A stretch of DNA of 64,000 nt from Dysgonomonas mossii (GCF_004569505.1 NZ_SPPK01000003.1:62001-126000); one strand, 5' to 3'. Shown: positions 1-8,524, counted from the stretch's first letter. A program made the numbers and translations. The notes: generated by a model not told the origin, from the sequence alone.

Positions 1-424
1 CAATATCTATTTCATCGGCTCCAGTTGCAACAGCAAGTCCTGTTTCTGCTATTTTAACTTCGGTAAATGTTTGAGATGAGGGGAATCCACCTGCTACTGA
101 GGCTATATTTACATTTGCCGTTAAAGCTTCTTTTACTGTTTCTACAAAGTTGGGGAAAACGCATATCGCTGCTACATTGTCTACATCGCTTGATCCTTCG
201 AAGTCGTTTACTGTTTCTGTAAAATTCCAGATTTCTTCGCGCGTATCTGTTGCATTCAATGATGTGAGATCTATGCAGGAATATATCCTCTTATATACCT
301 CTTTGGTATTATTCTGATCGAATTTCTTACTGATTATCTCATTTACTTTCTGAGTGATATCAGCATCCTTGATGTCTGTTTTATATTTTTTTAGAGTATC
401 TCTGTATTTATCTACTTCTGCCAT
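1..424 (-). CDS. deoC: Deoxyribose-phosphate aldolase, 3' part cut by window edge
   Basis: Only the N-terminal ~141 residues lie in the window; the rest runs off the left edge. I translated it from the ATG at 424 (starts MAEVDKYRDTL). It carries DLTSLNATDT and a CVFPNFVETVKEAL stretch followed by VAGGFPSSQT, which fit the class I DeoC family as I know it from Bacteroides. The enzyme cleaves 2-deoxyribose-5-phosphate to glyceraldehyde-3-phosphate and acetaldehyde in deoxynucleoside breakdown. The Schiff-base lysine would lie outside the window, so catalytic competence cannot be judged. One base separates it from the upstream pyrophosphohydrolase gene, so dtd, that gene and deoC probably form one transcript. 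Confidence 0.88.
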   Translation of the reverse strand, partial: MAEVDKYRDTLKKYKTDIKDADITQKVNEIISKKFDQNNTKEVYKRIYSCIDLTSLNATDTREEIWNFTETVNDFEGSSDVDNVAAICVFPNFVETVKEALTANVNIASVAGGFPSSQTFTEVKIAETGLAVATGADEIDI

Positions 425-425
425 T

Positions 426-752
426 CTATTTCAATTTTTCGTTGTTTATATGCCTGTCTTTATCTCTGTTAGTCTTTTTTTCAATATTCTTTTTTAGGGC
501 GTCTGTAAGATCTATCCCTGTTTGATTTGCGAGGCAGATAAGTACCCACAATACATCGGCCATTTCGTCACCAAGATCTTTGTTCAGATCAGACTTCTTG
601 AAAGATTGATCTCCGTATGTACGCGCCATAATGCGGGCTAATTCGCCCACTTCTTCGGTGAGGATAGCCATGTTGGTTAGTTCGCTGAAATAGCGTACGC
701 CCACGGTTTTTATCCATTGGTCTACTTCCTGTTGTGCTTCTTTTATTGTCAT
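426..752 (-). CDS. MazG-like nucleotide pyrophosphohydrolase
   Basis: A 108-residue all-alpha protein. It has the MazG-type metal-binding signature: EEVGE near residue 33 and DEMADVLW near residue 62, i.e. the ExxE...ExxD arrangement that binds Mg2+ in dNTP/NTP pyrophosphohydrolases. Family members hydrolyse (d)NTPs to NMP and pyrophosphate and act in nucleotide-pool cleaning; which nucleotide this one prefers cannot be told from sequence. It is a single-domain short form, unlike the two-domain E. coli MazG. It sits in a tight minus-strand run: one base after dtd and one base before deoC, so the three are probably co-transcribed. Confidence 0.85.
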   Translation of the reverse strand: MTIKEAQQEVDQWIKTVGVRYFSELTNMAILTEEVGELARIMARTYGDQSFKKSDLNKDLGDEMADVLWVLICLANQTGIDLTDALKKNIEKKTNRDKDRHINNEKLK

Positions 753-753
753 G

Positions 754-1206
754 TTATTCTTTTACTTTCGAGTCGATCCATATAGTTACAGGACCGTCAT
801 TTATGAGTTCTACCTTCATGTCTGCTCCAAATTCGCCTGTTTGTACCGATTTACCTAGCTTGTTCCCTAAAACGGCACAAAATTCTTCGTACAAAGGTAC
901 TGCAATTTCGGGTTTGGCTGCATATATATAAGATGGACGATTTCCTTTTTTAGTGGAAGCATGTAAGGTAAATTGCGATACTACAAGTATTTCGCCATTG
1001 ATATCTTTTATTGATAAATTCATTACACCTTCCTTATCATCAAATATACGAAGATTTACAGCCTTGTTGCAGAGCCACTCTATGTCGTCTTTACTATCTG
1101 AATTTTCTATACCTACAAGGATAAGAAGCCCTTGATTTATTGCTGATTTTATACTGCCGTTGATTGTAACTGATGCTTTACTTACTCTTTGTATTAATAT
1201 CCTCAT
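754..1206 (-). CDS. dtd: D-aminoacyl-tRNA deacylase
   Basis: At 150 residues it is full length for DTD. It begins MRILIQRVSKASVTI and has the VVSQFTLHAST block (the family's SQFTL motif holding the catalytic Thr) and the C-terminal NDGPVTIWIDS block (GPVT motif). The enzyme removes D-amino acids, and glycine from tRNA-Ala, from mischarged tRNAs, acting as a chirality checkpoint in the cytoplasm. A TATATTTG -7 box lies upstream at 1265-1272 on the minus strand, so it is likely the first gene of the dtd-pyrophosphohydrolase-deoC transcript. Confidence 0.95.
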   Translation of the reverse strand: MRILIQRVSKASVTINGSIKSAINQGLLILVGIENSDSKDDIEWLCNKAVNLRIFDDKEGVMNLSIKDINGEILVVSQFTLHASTKKGNRPSYIYAAKPEIAVPLYEEFCAVLGNKLGKSVQTGEFGADMKVELINDGPVTIWIDSKVKE

Positions 1207-1264
1207 GTTTGATAAAATAGAGTCGCATAATTAGATATGGACTTTAAAATTAGAGATTAATTTG

Positions 1265-1272
1265 CAAATATA
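1265..1272 (-). promoter_or_regulatory. Bacteroidetes-type -7 box before dtd
   Basis: TATATTTG on the minus strand, about 58 bases before the dtd start. It fits the TAnnTTTG consensus for the main Bacteroidetes sigma factor. I see no convincing TTTG -33 partner at 19-20 bases. Confidence 0.4.
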
Positions 1273-1340
1273 CCTAAGTTGCTTCATTTATTACTAACAC
1301 AAGTTGAGGTTAATAATTATTTGTATAATCCACTGTATTA

Positions 1341-2183
1341 CTATTGATATACTTTAGCAGCTTCCCACCCGATCATAGACGTCTTGCGGATATGTCCCCA
1401 ATGATAGTCTCCCAGAGCCCCTGTAGACTGTATTATTCGATGGCAAGGAATGAGATATGCTACGGGGTTTTGCCCCACAGCATTTCCCACTGCCCGACTA
1501 GCTTTAGGGCTCTTTATGAGATTAGCAATATTCTGGTATGACGATAATTGCCCCATCGGGATATTTAGTAAGGCTTGCCACACTTTAATCTGAAAATCAG
1601 AACCTTTGATGTGTAATTTTATTTTATCAAGACTCTCCCAATCCAAATTGAATATCCGTATTGCATTCTTTTGAATTTCGTCTGCTGAATTTTGATAATT
1701 TGCTTTAGGAAAAATACTTGTGAGGTTCTTTATTGCTTCTTCATGGTCTTCTGCAAATGACATGTGGCAAATTCCTTTTGGGGTTGAAGCCACAATTATT
1801 TCTCCAAATGGACTGAGAGCAAAGCTATAGTTTATAGTAAGATAGCTTCCCTCATTTTTATATTCGGCAGGGGTCATTCCTTCTATATTTATGAATAGAT
1901 CATGCAACCTGCTCGTGCCTGATAAGCCAACTTCGTATGCGGTATCGAATAGTGTTGCTTGTGTTTCTCTTAAGATCTGTTTTGCATGTTGTATGCTTAT
2001 ATATTGTAGGAAGCGTTTAGGGCTAACACCTGCCCATTCTTTGAATAATCGCTGAAAATGGAAGGGACTAAGATGGATATGTTCTGAAATCTTATCCAAA
2101 CTAGGCTGATATTTGTAGTTTTCACTAATATATTCTATTGCCTTTTTGATGCGATTGAAATCTAATGATTCTTGATTAAGCAT
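1341..2183 (-). CDS. AraC-type regulator fused to O6-methylguanine-DNA methyltransferase
   Basis: A 280-residue fusion. Residues ~10-110 are an AraC/XylS two-helix DNA-binding domain (HLSPFHFQRLFKEWAG is the first HTH). Residues ~120-280 are a DNA alkyltransferase with the suicide-cysteine motif IPCHRII near residue 247 and a FQIKVWQALLNIP block that fits the DNA-binding wing. It resembles the C-terminal two-thirds of E. coli Ada but lacks the N-terminal zinc phosphotriester domain, which in Ada receives the methyl group that switches on transcription. It therefore probably repairs O6-methylguanine; how it would sense damage is unclear. It is divergent from the SDR gene at 2358 across a region with a perfect 15-bp inverted repeat. 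Confidence 0.9.
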   Translation of the reverse strand: MLNQESLDFNRIKKAIEYISENYKYQPSLDKISEHIHLSPFHFQRLFKEWAGVSPKRFLQYISIQHAKQILRETQATLFDTAYEVGLSGTSRLHDLFINIEGMTPAEYKNEGSYLTINYSFALSPFGEIIVASTPKGICHMSFAEDHEEAIKNLTSIFPKANYQNSADEIQKNAIRIFNLDWESLDKIKLHIKGSDFQIKVWQALLNIPMGQLSSYQNIANLIKSPKASRAVGNAVGQNPVAYLIPCHRIIQSTGALGDYHWGHIRKTSMIGWEAAKVYQ

Positions 2184-2232
2184 AGTTTTGGTTTTTTATT
2201 CTACAAAGCTACATAGTAGTTTACAATTATAG

Positions 2233-2303
2233 AATCCATTTCTTGCTGAATTTGTTCGCTTTTAGTCTAATTACTTTTCCTCTATAATAGCAAGAAATGG
2301 ATT
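2233..2303. promoter_or_regulatory. 15-bp inverted repeat in a divergent promoter region
   Basis: AATCCATTTCTTGCT at 2233-2247 is the exact reverse complement of AGCAAGAAATGGATT at 2289-2303, with 41 bases between. Three further flanking positions pair with one G-T mismatch. It lies between the divergent Ada-like regulator (start 2183) and the SDR gene (start 2358), so an operator bound by the neighbouring regulator is plausible. There is no U-run after either arm, so a terminator is less likely. Confidence 0.55.
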
Positions 2304-2357
2304 TTAGGTGACTCTATGACAGAATATATTTGTACTGTTTAATTAAATAGAACAAAT

Positions 2358-3113
2358 ATGAAAAAGTTAGAAGGAAAGGTAGCCCTTATAACAGGAGCTA
2401 CAAGCGGTATAGGTAAGGCGACAGCTATCGATTTTATTGAGAACGGAGCAAAAGTCATTTTTACAGGACGCTATCAAGAGACAGTAGATAAAACAGTGGC
2501 TGAATTAGGAAATCAAGCTGTAGGTTTCGTTTCGGATAGTGGGAATATGTCTGATTTATTGGCTATTAATGAAAAGATCAAGTCGATTTCACCTCGGATA
2601 GATATCCTGTATGTAAATGCAGGTTTTGGGAAATATGCGCCTATTGAGGCAGTCACAGAAGAGCATTTCGATGAGATGTTTAATGTGTTGGTAAAAGGGA
2701 CTTTGTTTACGGTACAACAAGTATTACCATTGATGGAAGAGGGGAGTTCCATAATATTGAATTCTTCGAACGTGACAAAGATGGGAATGCAGAATTCTGC
2801 TGTTTATTCTGCTGCCAAATCGGCGATTTTATCCTTTGTGAAGACATTTGCGGCAGAATTATCTTCGAGGAATATTCGTGTAAATGCAGTAAGTCCCGGG
2901 CCGGTAAGTACAAATTATTTCGATCGATCTAATCTTTCTAAAAATCAGATAGATAGCATTGTAGAATATGTGTTACCTCAAGTTGCACTAAAGAGGTTTG
3001 CGCAGCCTTCTGAAATTGCTAAAGTGGTAACATTCCTTGCCTCTGATGATGCTTCTTTCATACAGGGAGCAGAAATATCTGTCGATGGTGGTTTTCCGGA
3101 GGTTAGGATATAA
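2358..3113 (+). CDS. Short-chain dehydrogenase/reductase
   Basis: A 251-residue classical SDR. The NAD(P)-binding TGATSGIGKA lies at residues 13-22, the NAG motif near residue 89, the catalytic Ser in NSSN near 137, and the YSAAK Tyr-Lys pair near 150-154. The C-terminus ends in FIQGAEISVDGGF, typical of glucose-1-dehydrogenase-like and FabG-like SDRs. The TGR sequence near residue 36 suggests NADPH preference, but that is weak evidence. The substrate cannot be inferred. A TATATTTG -7-like box is at 2325-2332. The gene is divergent from the Ada-like regulator, which may control it, and is followed by a hairpin at 3127-3153. Confidence 0.9.
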   Translation: MKKLEGKVALITGATSGIGKATAIDFIENGAKVIFTGRYQETVDKTVAELGNQAVGFVSDSGNMSDLLAINEKIKSISPRIDILYVNAGFGKYAPIEAVTEEHFDEMFNVLVKGTLFTVQQVLPLMEEGSSIILNSSNVTKMGMQNSAVYSAAKSAILSFVKTFAAELSSRNIRVNAVSPGPVSTNYFDRSNLSKNQIDSIVEYVLPQVALKRFAQPSEIAKVVTFLASDDASFIQGAEISVDGGFPEVRI

Positions 3114-3126
3114 TCTATATATGATT

Positions 3127-3153
3127 AGAGGTGTCTTAAAAGTAGACACCTCT
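3127..3153 (+). terminator. Hairpin after the SDR gene
   Basis: AGAGGTGTCT pairs perfectly with AGACACCTCT around a 7-base loop, 13 bases after the SDR stop. The following U-run is weak (CAATCTTTTG), so termination may be partial. Confidence 0.55.
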
Positions 3154-3194
3154 CAATCTTTTGTTCCAAAAAATTAAATGCTATCCCATTCTAC

Positions 3195-3794
3195 TTACTC
3201 GTTATGTGTTTCTTTTTCAATATTTTCCATTTCCTTGTGAAGAGATTTTAATCTCATCCCAAGGTATATTCTGAAGAAACCATAAGAGATGAACGAAATA
3301 CTAATGAGCGCTACTATAAATCCTGATGTTAGAACAGGACTCATTATGAAAATAAATGACAAAATCACACCCAAAACAGCTAATGTTAGCAACCATCCCC
3401 AGCCTTTAGCTCCATTTCTTTGTAATTCTACGGCTCCTCCTATTCCCCAGATAGACTGGAACATTACCCAGAACCCAACGAAATATGAGAGTACGATTGC
3501 GATTACTGCAGGAGACATTGATATAAGAATGATACCAAATAATAAGTCTATAATACCACTTACTAAAGTCCACCCCCAGCCCTTGAGTGTATTTCTATTT
3601 GACACAGCAAATATTATTTCGAAAACACCACTAACAAAGAAAGTTACAGAAAATACAATTGATAATGCTGTAATTGTAGTCCACGGAGATGTTAAGCACC
3701 AAATTCCCAGCATTATAGCTAGTAGTCCGATTAACAATGAAACCCACCAGTATTTGACGGCTTGTTTTACAGAATAAAATAAATCATTTCTCAT
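3195..3794 (-). CDS. HdeD-like membrane protein (DUF308)
   Basis: A 199-residue integral inner-membrane protein with about six hydrophobic segments in three pairs: residues ~17-60, 72-117 and 129-178. The repeated Trp-Gly-Trp turns (KGWGWTLVSGIIDL and KGWGWLLTLAVLGV) reflect the internal duplication typical of the HdeD/DUF308 family. E. coli HdeD is linked to acid resistance at high cell density; the biochemical role in Bacteroidetes is unknown. It sits alone on the minus strand between SDR and uvrC, with 176 bases without a gene upstream. No regulatory signal was recognised. Confidence 0.8.
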   Translation of the reverse strand: MRNDLFYSVKQAVKYWWVSLLIGLLAIMLGIWCLTSPWTTITALSIVFSVTFFVSGVFEIIFAVSNRNTLKGWGWTLVSGIIDLLFGIILISMSPAVIAIVLSYFVGFWVMFQSIWGIGGAVELQRNGAKGWGWLLTLAVLGVILSFIFIMSPVLTSGFIVALISISFISYGFFRIYLGMRLKSLHKEMENIEKETHNE

Positions 3795-3970
3795 GTGTAC
3801 GTTATTTTTAATTAGTTTATGTGTTATAATATTATAACGTCTACCGACTTATTTAGTTTCGAGAAAGTTAAATGTTTAAATGTGATGAATGATTATACGC
3901 TATTTTAGAGCGAATCTTTTTAGGTATAATTTCTTACAAGTGTAAAGTTTTATAGTACAGATATTTAATT

Positions 3971-5779
3971 TTATAACTCTTTTTTTTCGGTAAAATATTT
4001 CCCAATTAATGTAGCTTTGTGTTTACCTACTACTTTTTCGATTTCCTCGTTAGACGCTGATTTTATTCTTTTTACACTTTTGAATTCTTTCAGTAGAAGT
4101 CGTTTAGTCTCTTCACCAATGCCTTTGATATTATCTAATTCAGATTTCACTTGTCCCTTACTTCTTTGGTTTCGGTGAAATGTAATTCCAAATCTATGTG
4201 CTTCATCTCTAAGGTGTTGTATAATCTTTAAAGATTCACTGTTTTTGTCCAAATAGAGTGGGATAGAGTCTTCCGGGTAGTAGATCTCTTCAAGCCTTTT
4301 CGCTATCCCGACAATGGCTACTTTGCCATAAATACCAAGTTCTTTTAACGATTCACAAGCTGCACTTAGCTGACCTTTGCCTCCGTCGATAACAATAAGC
4401 TGGGGTAGAGGACTTCCTTCTTCTATAAGTCTGTGGTATCTGCGATATACAACTTCTCGCATTGTTGAAAAATCGTCAGGCCCAACTACTGTTTTAACAT
4501 TGAAGTGGCGATAGTCTTTTTTTGAAGGTTTTCCCATTTTGAAGACTACACATGCCGACACGGGGTTGGTTCCCTGTATGTTAGAGTTGTCGAAACATTC
4601 AATGTGTGATGGCAAGTCTTTGAGGCTCAGGTCTTTTTGCATTTCTTTCAGAATGCGAGTACCTCTTTGTTCCGGATTTAAGCTTTCTGCTCTTTTTAAT
4701 TTGTCTAGTTTGTATTGTCTTACATTCTGAGTTGAAAGAAGCAATAGTTTTTTCTTATCGCCTCGTTGAGGAATATTAATTTCTACACCATCTAATTTCA
4801 GGTCGGGAAGAAATGGAACAACAATTTCTTTCGCTGTAGAGCCAAATCTTTTTCTTACCTCAATAATTCCCAAAGCAAGCAATTCTTCTTTTTCTTCTTC
4901 TATCCGTTTTCTATATTCGAATGTATATGCCTGTATAACAGCACCATTATACACATTCAAATAATTGATATATCCTGCATCTGCATCTTCGTCATAACTG
5001 AATACATCAATGTTATATTTGATTGAACTTACTACGGTTGATTTATTTTTGAAATTCTCAATTAATATAAATTTTTCTTTCAGTTTATTTGCCTCTTCAA
5101 ATTCTTGCTTCTCGGCTAGCGCCTGCATTTCTGAATAGATAGATTCGCTTACAAGATTGGTATTCCCTTTTAAGATTTCCTGAATAGCATTTACATTTTT
5201 AATATATTCTTCAGAATTCTGTAAACCAACGCAAGGACCTTTACATCTTTTTATATGATACTCTAGACAGACTTTATATTTTCCTTCTGCAATTTTCTCC
5301 GGCGTAAGATTTAATGAGCATGTACGAATAGGATACAATTTGTGGATCAACTCCAGGAGAGTCTTTACACTCAGCACATTAGAGTATGGACCAAAATATT
5401 TAGAGCCATCTTTTAATATTTTTCTCGTTATTTCTATTCTAGGAAAATATTCATTCCTAATAACGATAGACGGATATGATTTGTCATCTTTCAGCATTAC
5501 GTTGTATCGTGGCTGAAATTCTTTGATCAGGCTATTTTCAAGTAGGAGAGTGTCTTCTTCTGATTCAACAATGATATATTTGATATCTTTTATCTTGCTG
5601 ACCAGTATTCTCGTCTTTGGACTATCCTCATGGTTTTTTGTAAAATATGAAGAAACCCGTTTTTTTAGATTTTTTGCTTTCCCTACATATATGATTACTC
5701 CCTTGTCGTCATAATATTGATAACAACCAGGCTTCTGGGGGATATTTCTAATGATATTTTTCAAATAATCATTAATCAT
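3971..5779 (-). CDS. uvrC: Excinuclease ABC subunit C
   Basis: A full-length UvrC of 602 residues. The N-terminal GIY-YIG nuclease spans residues ~12-95 (PGCYQYYDDKG then IIYVGKAKNLKKR) and makes the 3' incision. A UVR motif near residues 205-240 binds UvrB. A Cys cluster (CSLNL...CLEYHIKRCKGPC) near 155-185 fits the family's iron-sulfur cysteines. The central RNase H-like domain near 370-540 (IECFDNSNIQGT, VIDGGKGQLSAA) makes the 5' incision. C-terminal helix-hairpin-helix motifs begin at IKGIGEETKRLLL. It acts with UvrA and UvrB in nucleotide excision repair; neither is in the window. It follows apt on the same strand after 138 bases. Confidence 0.97.
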   Translation of the reverse strand: MINDYLKNIIRNIPQKPGCYQYYDDKGVIIYVGKAKNLKKRVSSYFTKNHEDSPKTRILVSKIKDIKYIIVESEEDTLLLENSLIKEFQPRYNVMLKDDKSYPSIVIRNEYFPRIEITRKILKDGSKYFGPYSNVLSVKTLLELIHKLYPIRTCSLNLTPEKIAEGKYKVCLEYHIKRCKGPCVGLQNSEEYIKNVNAIQEILKGNTNLVSESIYSEMQALAEKQEFEEANKLKEKFILIENFKNKSTVVSSIKYNIDVFSYDEDADAGYINYLNVYNGAVIQAYTFEYRKRIEEEKEELLALGIIEVRKRFGSTAKEIVVPFLPDLKLDGVEINIPQRGDKKKLLLLSTQNVRQYKLDKLKRAESLNPEQRGTRILKEMQKDLSLKDLPSHIECFDNSNIQGTNPVSACVVFKMGKPSKKDYRHFNVKTVVGPDDFSTMREVVYRRYHRLIEEGSPLPQLIVIDGGKGQLSAACESLKELGIYGKVAIVGIAKRLEEIYYPEDSIPLYLDKNSESLKIIQHLRDEAHRFGITFHRNQRSKGQVKSELDNIKGIGEETKRLLLKEFKSVKRIKSASNEEIEKVVGKHKATLIGKYFTEKKEL

Positions 5780-5917
5780 CGTACTCTTTTCTTTACTTAT
5801 TGTATTTTACGTGAAATTATTAATTTGTTTTCTATACTACAAATGAATATCTATTTATAATCAAAAAGAAAGGGAAGAATTCTTTTTTCTCCCCTCCTCC
5901 TAAATTTTTTATAGAAT

Positions 5918-6469
5918 TTAAATCTCGTAATGAATCAAAGAATTAATATCAATCTCTGCAGGGAATAGCTTTCTACCTTCTAGTGCATCCAGCTCAATGA
6001 TAAAGTTGACATATATTTTTTTCACTCCCATGTCCTTTACTAATTTGTATGCAGCATACATTGTACCTCCTGTAGCTAATAGGTCATCATGGATCAACAC
6101 CACGTCGTCTTTTGATAGAGAGTCTTTATGTATTTGAATTTTATCTACTCCATATTCTTTTTCATATTCCTGTTCGAATACTTCTGCAGGTAATTTTCCG
6201 GGTTTTCGAATTGGGACGAAACCGGCTCCAAGTTCTAAGGCCATAATTGGCCCCATGATAAAACCTCTCGATTCTATACCAACAACTTTTGTTATTCCTT
6301 TATTCTTGTATTCGTCTAAAAGAACTTCTGTAAGATTTGATAGAGATTCTTTTGTTTTAAATAATGGAGTGACGTCCTTGAATTGAATTCCGGGTATCGG
6401 GAAGTCGGGTATGTTTCTTACCGTTTCTCGGAGAGTTAAAAGCTTTTCTTCCTTTTCTTTTTTGTCCAT
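5918..6469 (-). CDS. apt: Adenine phosphoribosyltransferase
   Basis: At 183 residues this is the normal length for APRT. It has the N-terminal IPDFPIPGIQFKDVTPL signature, the GIESRGFIMG loop and the PRPP-binding motif VVLIHDDLLATGGT near residues 102-115. It salvages adenine with PRPP to form AMP in the cytoplasm. It lies between mnmG and uvrC on the minus strand; the region between mnmG and apt carries two parS-like sites at 6491-6539, so any apt promoter would overlap or sit next to them. Confidence 0.96.
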   Translation of the reverse strand: MDKKEKEEKLLTLRETVRNIPDFPIPGIQFKDVTPLFKTKESLSNLTEVLLDEYKNKGITKVVGIESRGFIMGPIMALELGAGFVPIRKPGKLPAEVFEQEYEKEYGVDKIQIHKDSLSKDDVVLIHDDLLATGGTMYAAYKLVKDMGVKKIYVNFIIELDALEGRKLFPAEIDINSLIHYEI

Positions 6470-6490
6470 TTTTTTGTTTAGTATTAGTCG

Positions 6491-6506
6491 TGTTTCACGT
6501 GGAACA
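6491..6506. promoter_or_regulatory. parS-like site 1
   Basis: TGTTTCACGTGGAACA, differing at one position from the palindromic parS consensus TGTTTCACGTGAAACA known from Bacillus and many other bacteria. ParB (Spo0J) binds such sites near the replication origin to organise and segregate the chromosome. It is paired with a second, inverted copy 33 bp away. Confidence 0.72.
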
Positions 6507-6523
6507 ATTTTTATTTTAGCATA

Positions 6524-6539
6524 CGTTCCACGTGAAACA
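6524..6539. promoter_or_regulatory. parS-like site 2 (inverted copy)
   Basis: CGTTCCACGTGAAACA, the reverse complement of site 1 except for the outermost base. Centres are 33 bp apart, about three helical turns. Together they form a 15-bp perfect inverted repeat with a 19-base loop, so a transcript could also fold here and act as a terminator after mnmG. Confidence 0.68.
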
Positions 6540-6546
6540 TCTTCAT

Positions 6547-8421
6547 TTATCTGCCTAGTAGCACAAGAAGAATAGATATGTCGTTGGGTGAAACGCCGGG
6601 GATTCTGCTTGCTTGAGCAATTGTTTCTGGGTTTATTTTTGATAATTTTTGTCGTGCTTCTGTTGATAGGGAAGAGATATTTTCGTAGTCAAATTTGTCT
6701 TTGATTCGAATGTTTTCCAGTCGTGTTATCTTTTCGGCTATCGTTTGTTCACGTTTTATATAGCCGTCATATTTGATTATGATCTCCGCTGCTTCGATTA
6801 TTTCTTCCTTTCTGTTCGGGATTTTATCAAGTTCTGCTTTGAAGGCAGGGATGTATTCTGCGATGCTTTTTATTGTGATTTGTGGACGTGTGATTACATC
6901 TTTTAGCTTCATGCCTTGCTTAAGAGGGTTGGTTCCCAGGTTGGATAATCCTTCGTTGATGTATTCCGGTTTCAGGGAGTAATTAGCCACGAAGTTTATT
7001 ATCTTTTGAACCTCTTCTTTTTTCTCATTTAATAGAGCAATTCTTTCTTGTTTTGCCAAACCTATGTTGTATCCTTTTTCTGTTAGACGTACATCAGCAT
7101 CGTCTTGACGAAGAAGAATTCTATACTCTGCCCTTGATGTAAACATCCTATAAGGTTCGTCTACGCCTTTTGTTACAAGATCATCTATCAGTACACCTAT
7201 ATATGCTTCATCTCTTTTTAAGACAAATTCGTTGCCTCCATGCGTATTGATATGCGCATTTATTCCGGCTATTAATCCTTGTCCTCCCGCTTCTTCGTAA
7301 CCTGTAGTTCCGTTGATTTGACCGGCAAAAAACAAGTTCTTAACGAGCTTCGTTTCCAACGTATGTTTTAGTTGAGTAGGGTCGAAGAAATCGTATTCTA
7401 TAGCATATCCGGGTCTATATATATGTATATTTCTGAATGCCGGTATTTTCTGTAAAGCCTCAATTTGAGTATGGAGTGGGAGAGAAGATGAGAACCCATT
7501 TAAATAGTATTCTTGTGTGCTTTCTCCTTCCGGTTCGAGAAATAGTTGGTGAGATGTTTTCTCTTCGAAAGTAACTATCTTTGTTTCTATACTTGGACAG
7601 TATCGTGGCCCAATACTTTTTATCTGCCCGTTGTATAGTGGAGAATCATCCAATCCATCGCGTAATGTGGAATGAGTATCATCGTTTGTATATGTTATCC
7701 AGCAGCTAAGTTGTTTCAGTGTGCGTGGCGCATAGTCAAGGTATGAGAACTTGTGGAAGTCATCATCTCCTTTTTGCTCGTCCATCAGGCTGAAATCAAC
7801 GCTTCTTCCGTCTATACGGGCAGGGGTTCCTGTTTTCATCCTGTCGGTAGTGAACCCAAAATCCCTCAATTGTTCGGTGATTCCGAATGAAGCGGGTTCA
7901 GAAACACGCCCTCCGCCGAGTTGTGTTTTACCAATATGCATCAATCCATTCAAGAACGTTCCGTTGGTAAGAACTACCGCTTTGGCCGAGAATTCCACAC
8001 CCATCGCCGTTTTTACTCCTGTTATTGTTTTGTCTTGAATAATGAGTGAAGTGACAGTGTCTTGCCAAATAAAAAGATTATCGGTGTTTTCAATAATCTC
8101 TCTCCACTTCATAATAAATCTTGCTCTGTCACTCTGAGCTCTCGGGCTCCACATTGCCGGCCCTTTTGATTTATTAAGCATGCGAAACTGTATTGCTGTC
8201 TTGTCTGTAACGATACCCATTTGCCCTCCAAGCGCATCGATCTCTCGAACGATTTGTCCTTTTGCTATTCCCCCTACTGCGGGGTTACAGCTCATTTGGG
8301 CAATCTTATTCATGTCCATTGTTATGAGCAAAGTCTTCGAGCCCATATTGGCTGCCGCTGCGGCTGCTTCGCAGCCTGCATGACCTGCCCCAACGACAAT
8401 TATATCATATTTGAAATTCAT
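6547..8421 (-). CDS. mnmG: tRNA U34 carboxymethylaminomethyl-modifying enzyme MnmG (GidA)
   Basis: A full-length 624-residue MnmG. The FAD dinucleotide-binding motif is VVGAGHAGCEAA at residues 9-20. It also has the MSCNPAVGGIAKG block with the conserved Cys, the TGTPAR block, GRYCPS-like PRYCPSIE, and a C-terminal helical domain ending PGVSPNDISILLVLLGR that contacts MnmE. With MnmE it adds a cmnm5 group to wobble uridine 34 of several tRNAs; MnmE is not in the window. It has a TAACTTTG -7 box at 8456-8463. Its position next to parS-like sites fits the common origin-proximal location of gidA. Confidence 0.97.
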   Translation of the reverse strand: MNFKYDIIVVGAGHAGCEAAAAAANMGSKTLLITMDMNKIAQMSCNPAVGGIAKGQIVREIDALGGQMGIVTDKTAIQFRMLNKSKGPAMWSPRAQSDRARFIMKWREIIENTDNLFIWQDTVTSLIIQDKTITGVKTAMGVEFSAKAVVLTNGTFLNGLMHIGKTQLGGGRVSEPASFGITEQLRDFGFTTDRMKTGTPARIDGRSVDFSLMDEQKGDDDFHKFSYLDYAPRTLKQLSCWITYTNDDTHSTLRDGLDDSPLYNGQIKSIGPRYCPSIETKIVTFEEKTSHQLFLEPEGESTQEYYLNGFSSSLPLHTQIEALQKIPAFRNIHIYRPGYAIEYDFFDPTQLKHTLETKLVKNLFFAGQINGTTGYEEAGGQGLIAGINAHINTHGGNEFVLKRDEAYIGVLIDDLVTKGVDEPYRMFTSRAEYRILLRQDDADVRLTEKGYNIGLAKQERIALLNEKKEEVQKIINFVANYSLKPEYINEGLSNLGTNPLKQGMKLKDVITRPQITIKSIAEYIPAFKAELDKIPNRKEEIIEAAEIIIKYDGYIKREQTIAEKITRLENIRIKDKFDYENISSLSTEARQKLSKINPETIAQASRIPGVSPNDISILLVLLGR

Positions 8422-8455
8422 CTTATTTAAAAGGGGATAATAATTATTTGCACTG

Positions 8456-8463
8456 CAAAGTTA
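8456..8463 (-). promoter_or_regulatory. -7 box before mnmG
   Basis: TAACTTTG on the minus strand, 34 bases before the mnmG start; it matches TAnnTTTG. No clear -33 element. Confidence 0.45.
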
Positions 8464-8524
8464 GCACTTTTTGTTTTCTTTTTTATGTGCTAGTTTACAG
8501 TACAATATAAATTAACAATATTCT

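Noticed and set aside
3289..3777. 162-residue open frame opposite the HdeD-like gene
   Set aside because: Antisense shadow; the opposite strand gives a well-formed six-helix family protein.
6491..6539. parS-like pair as a simple terminator
   Set aside because: The sequence matches parS at almost every position in both arms, which a terminator would not require; it may still act as one as well.
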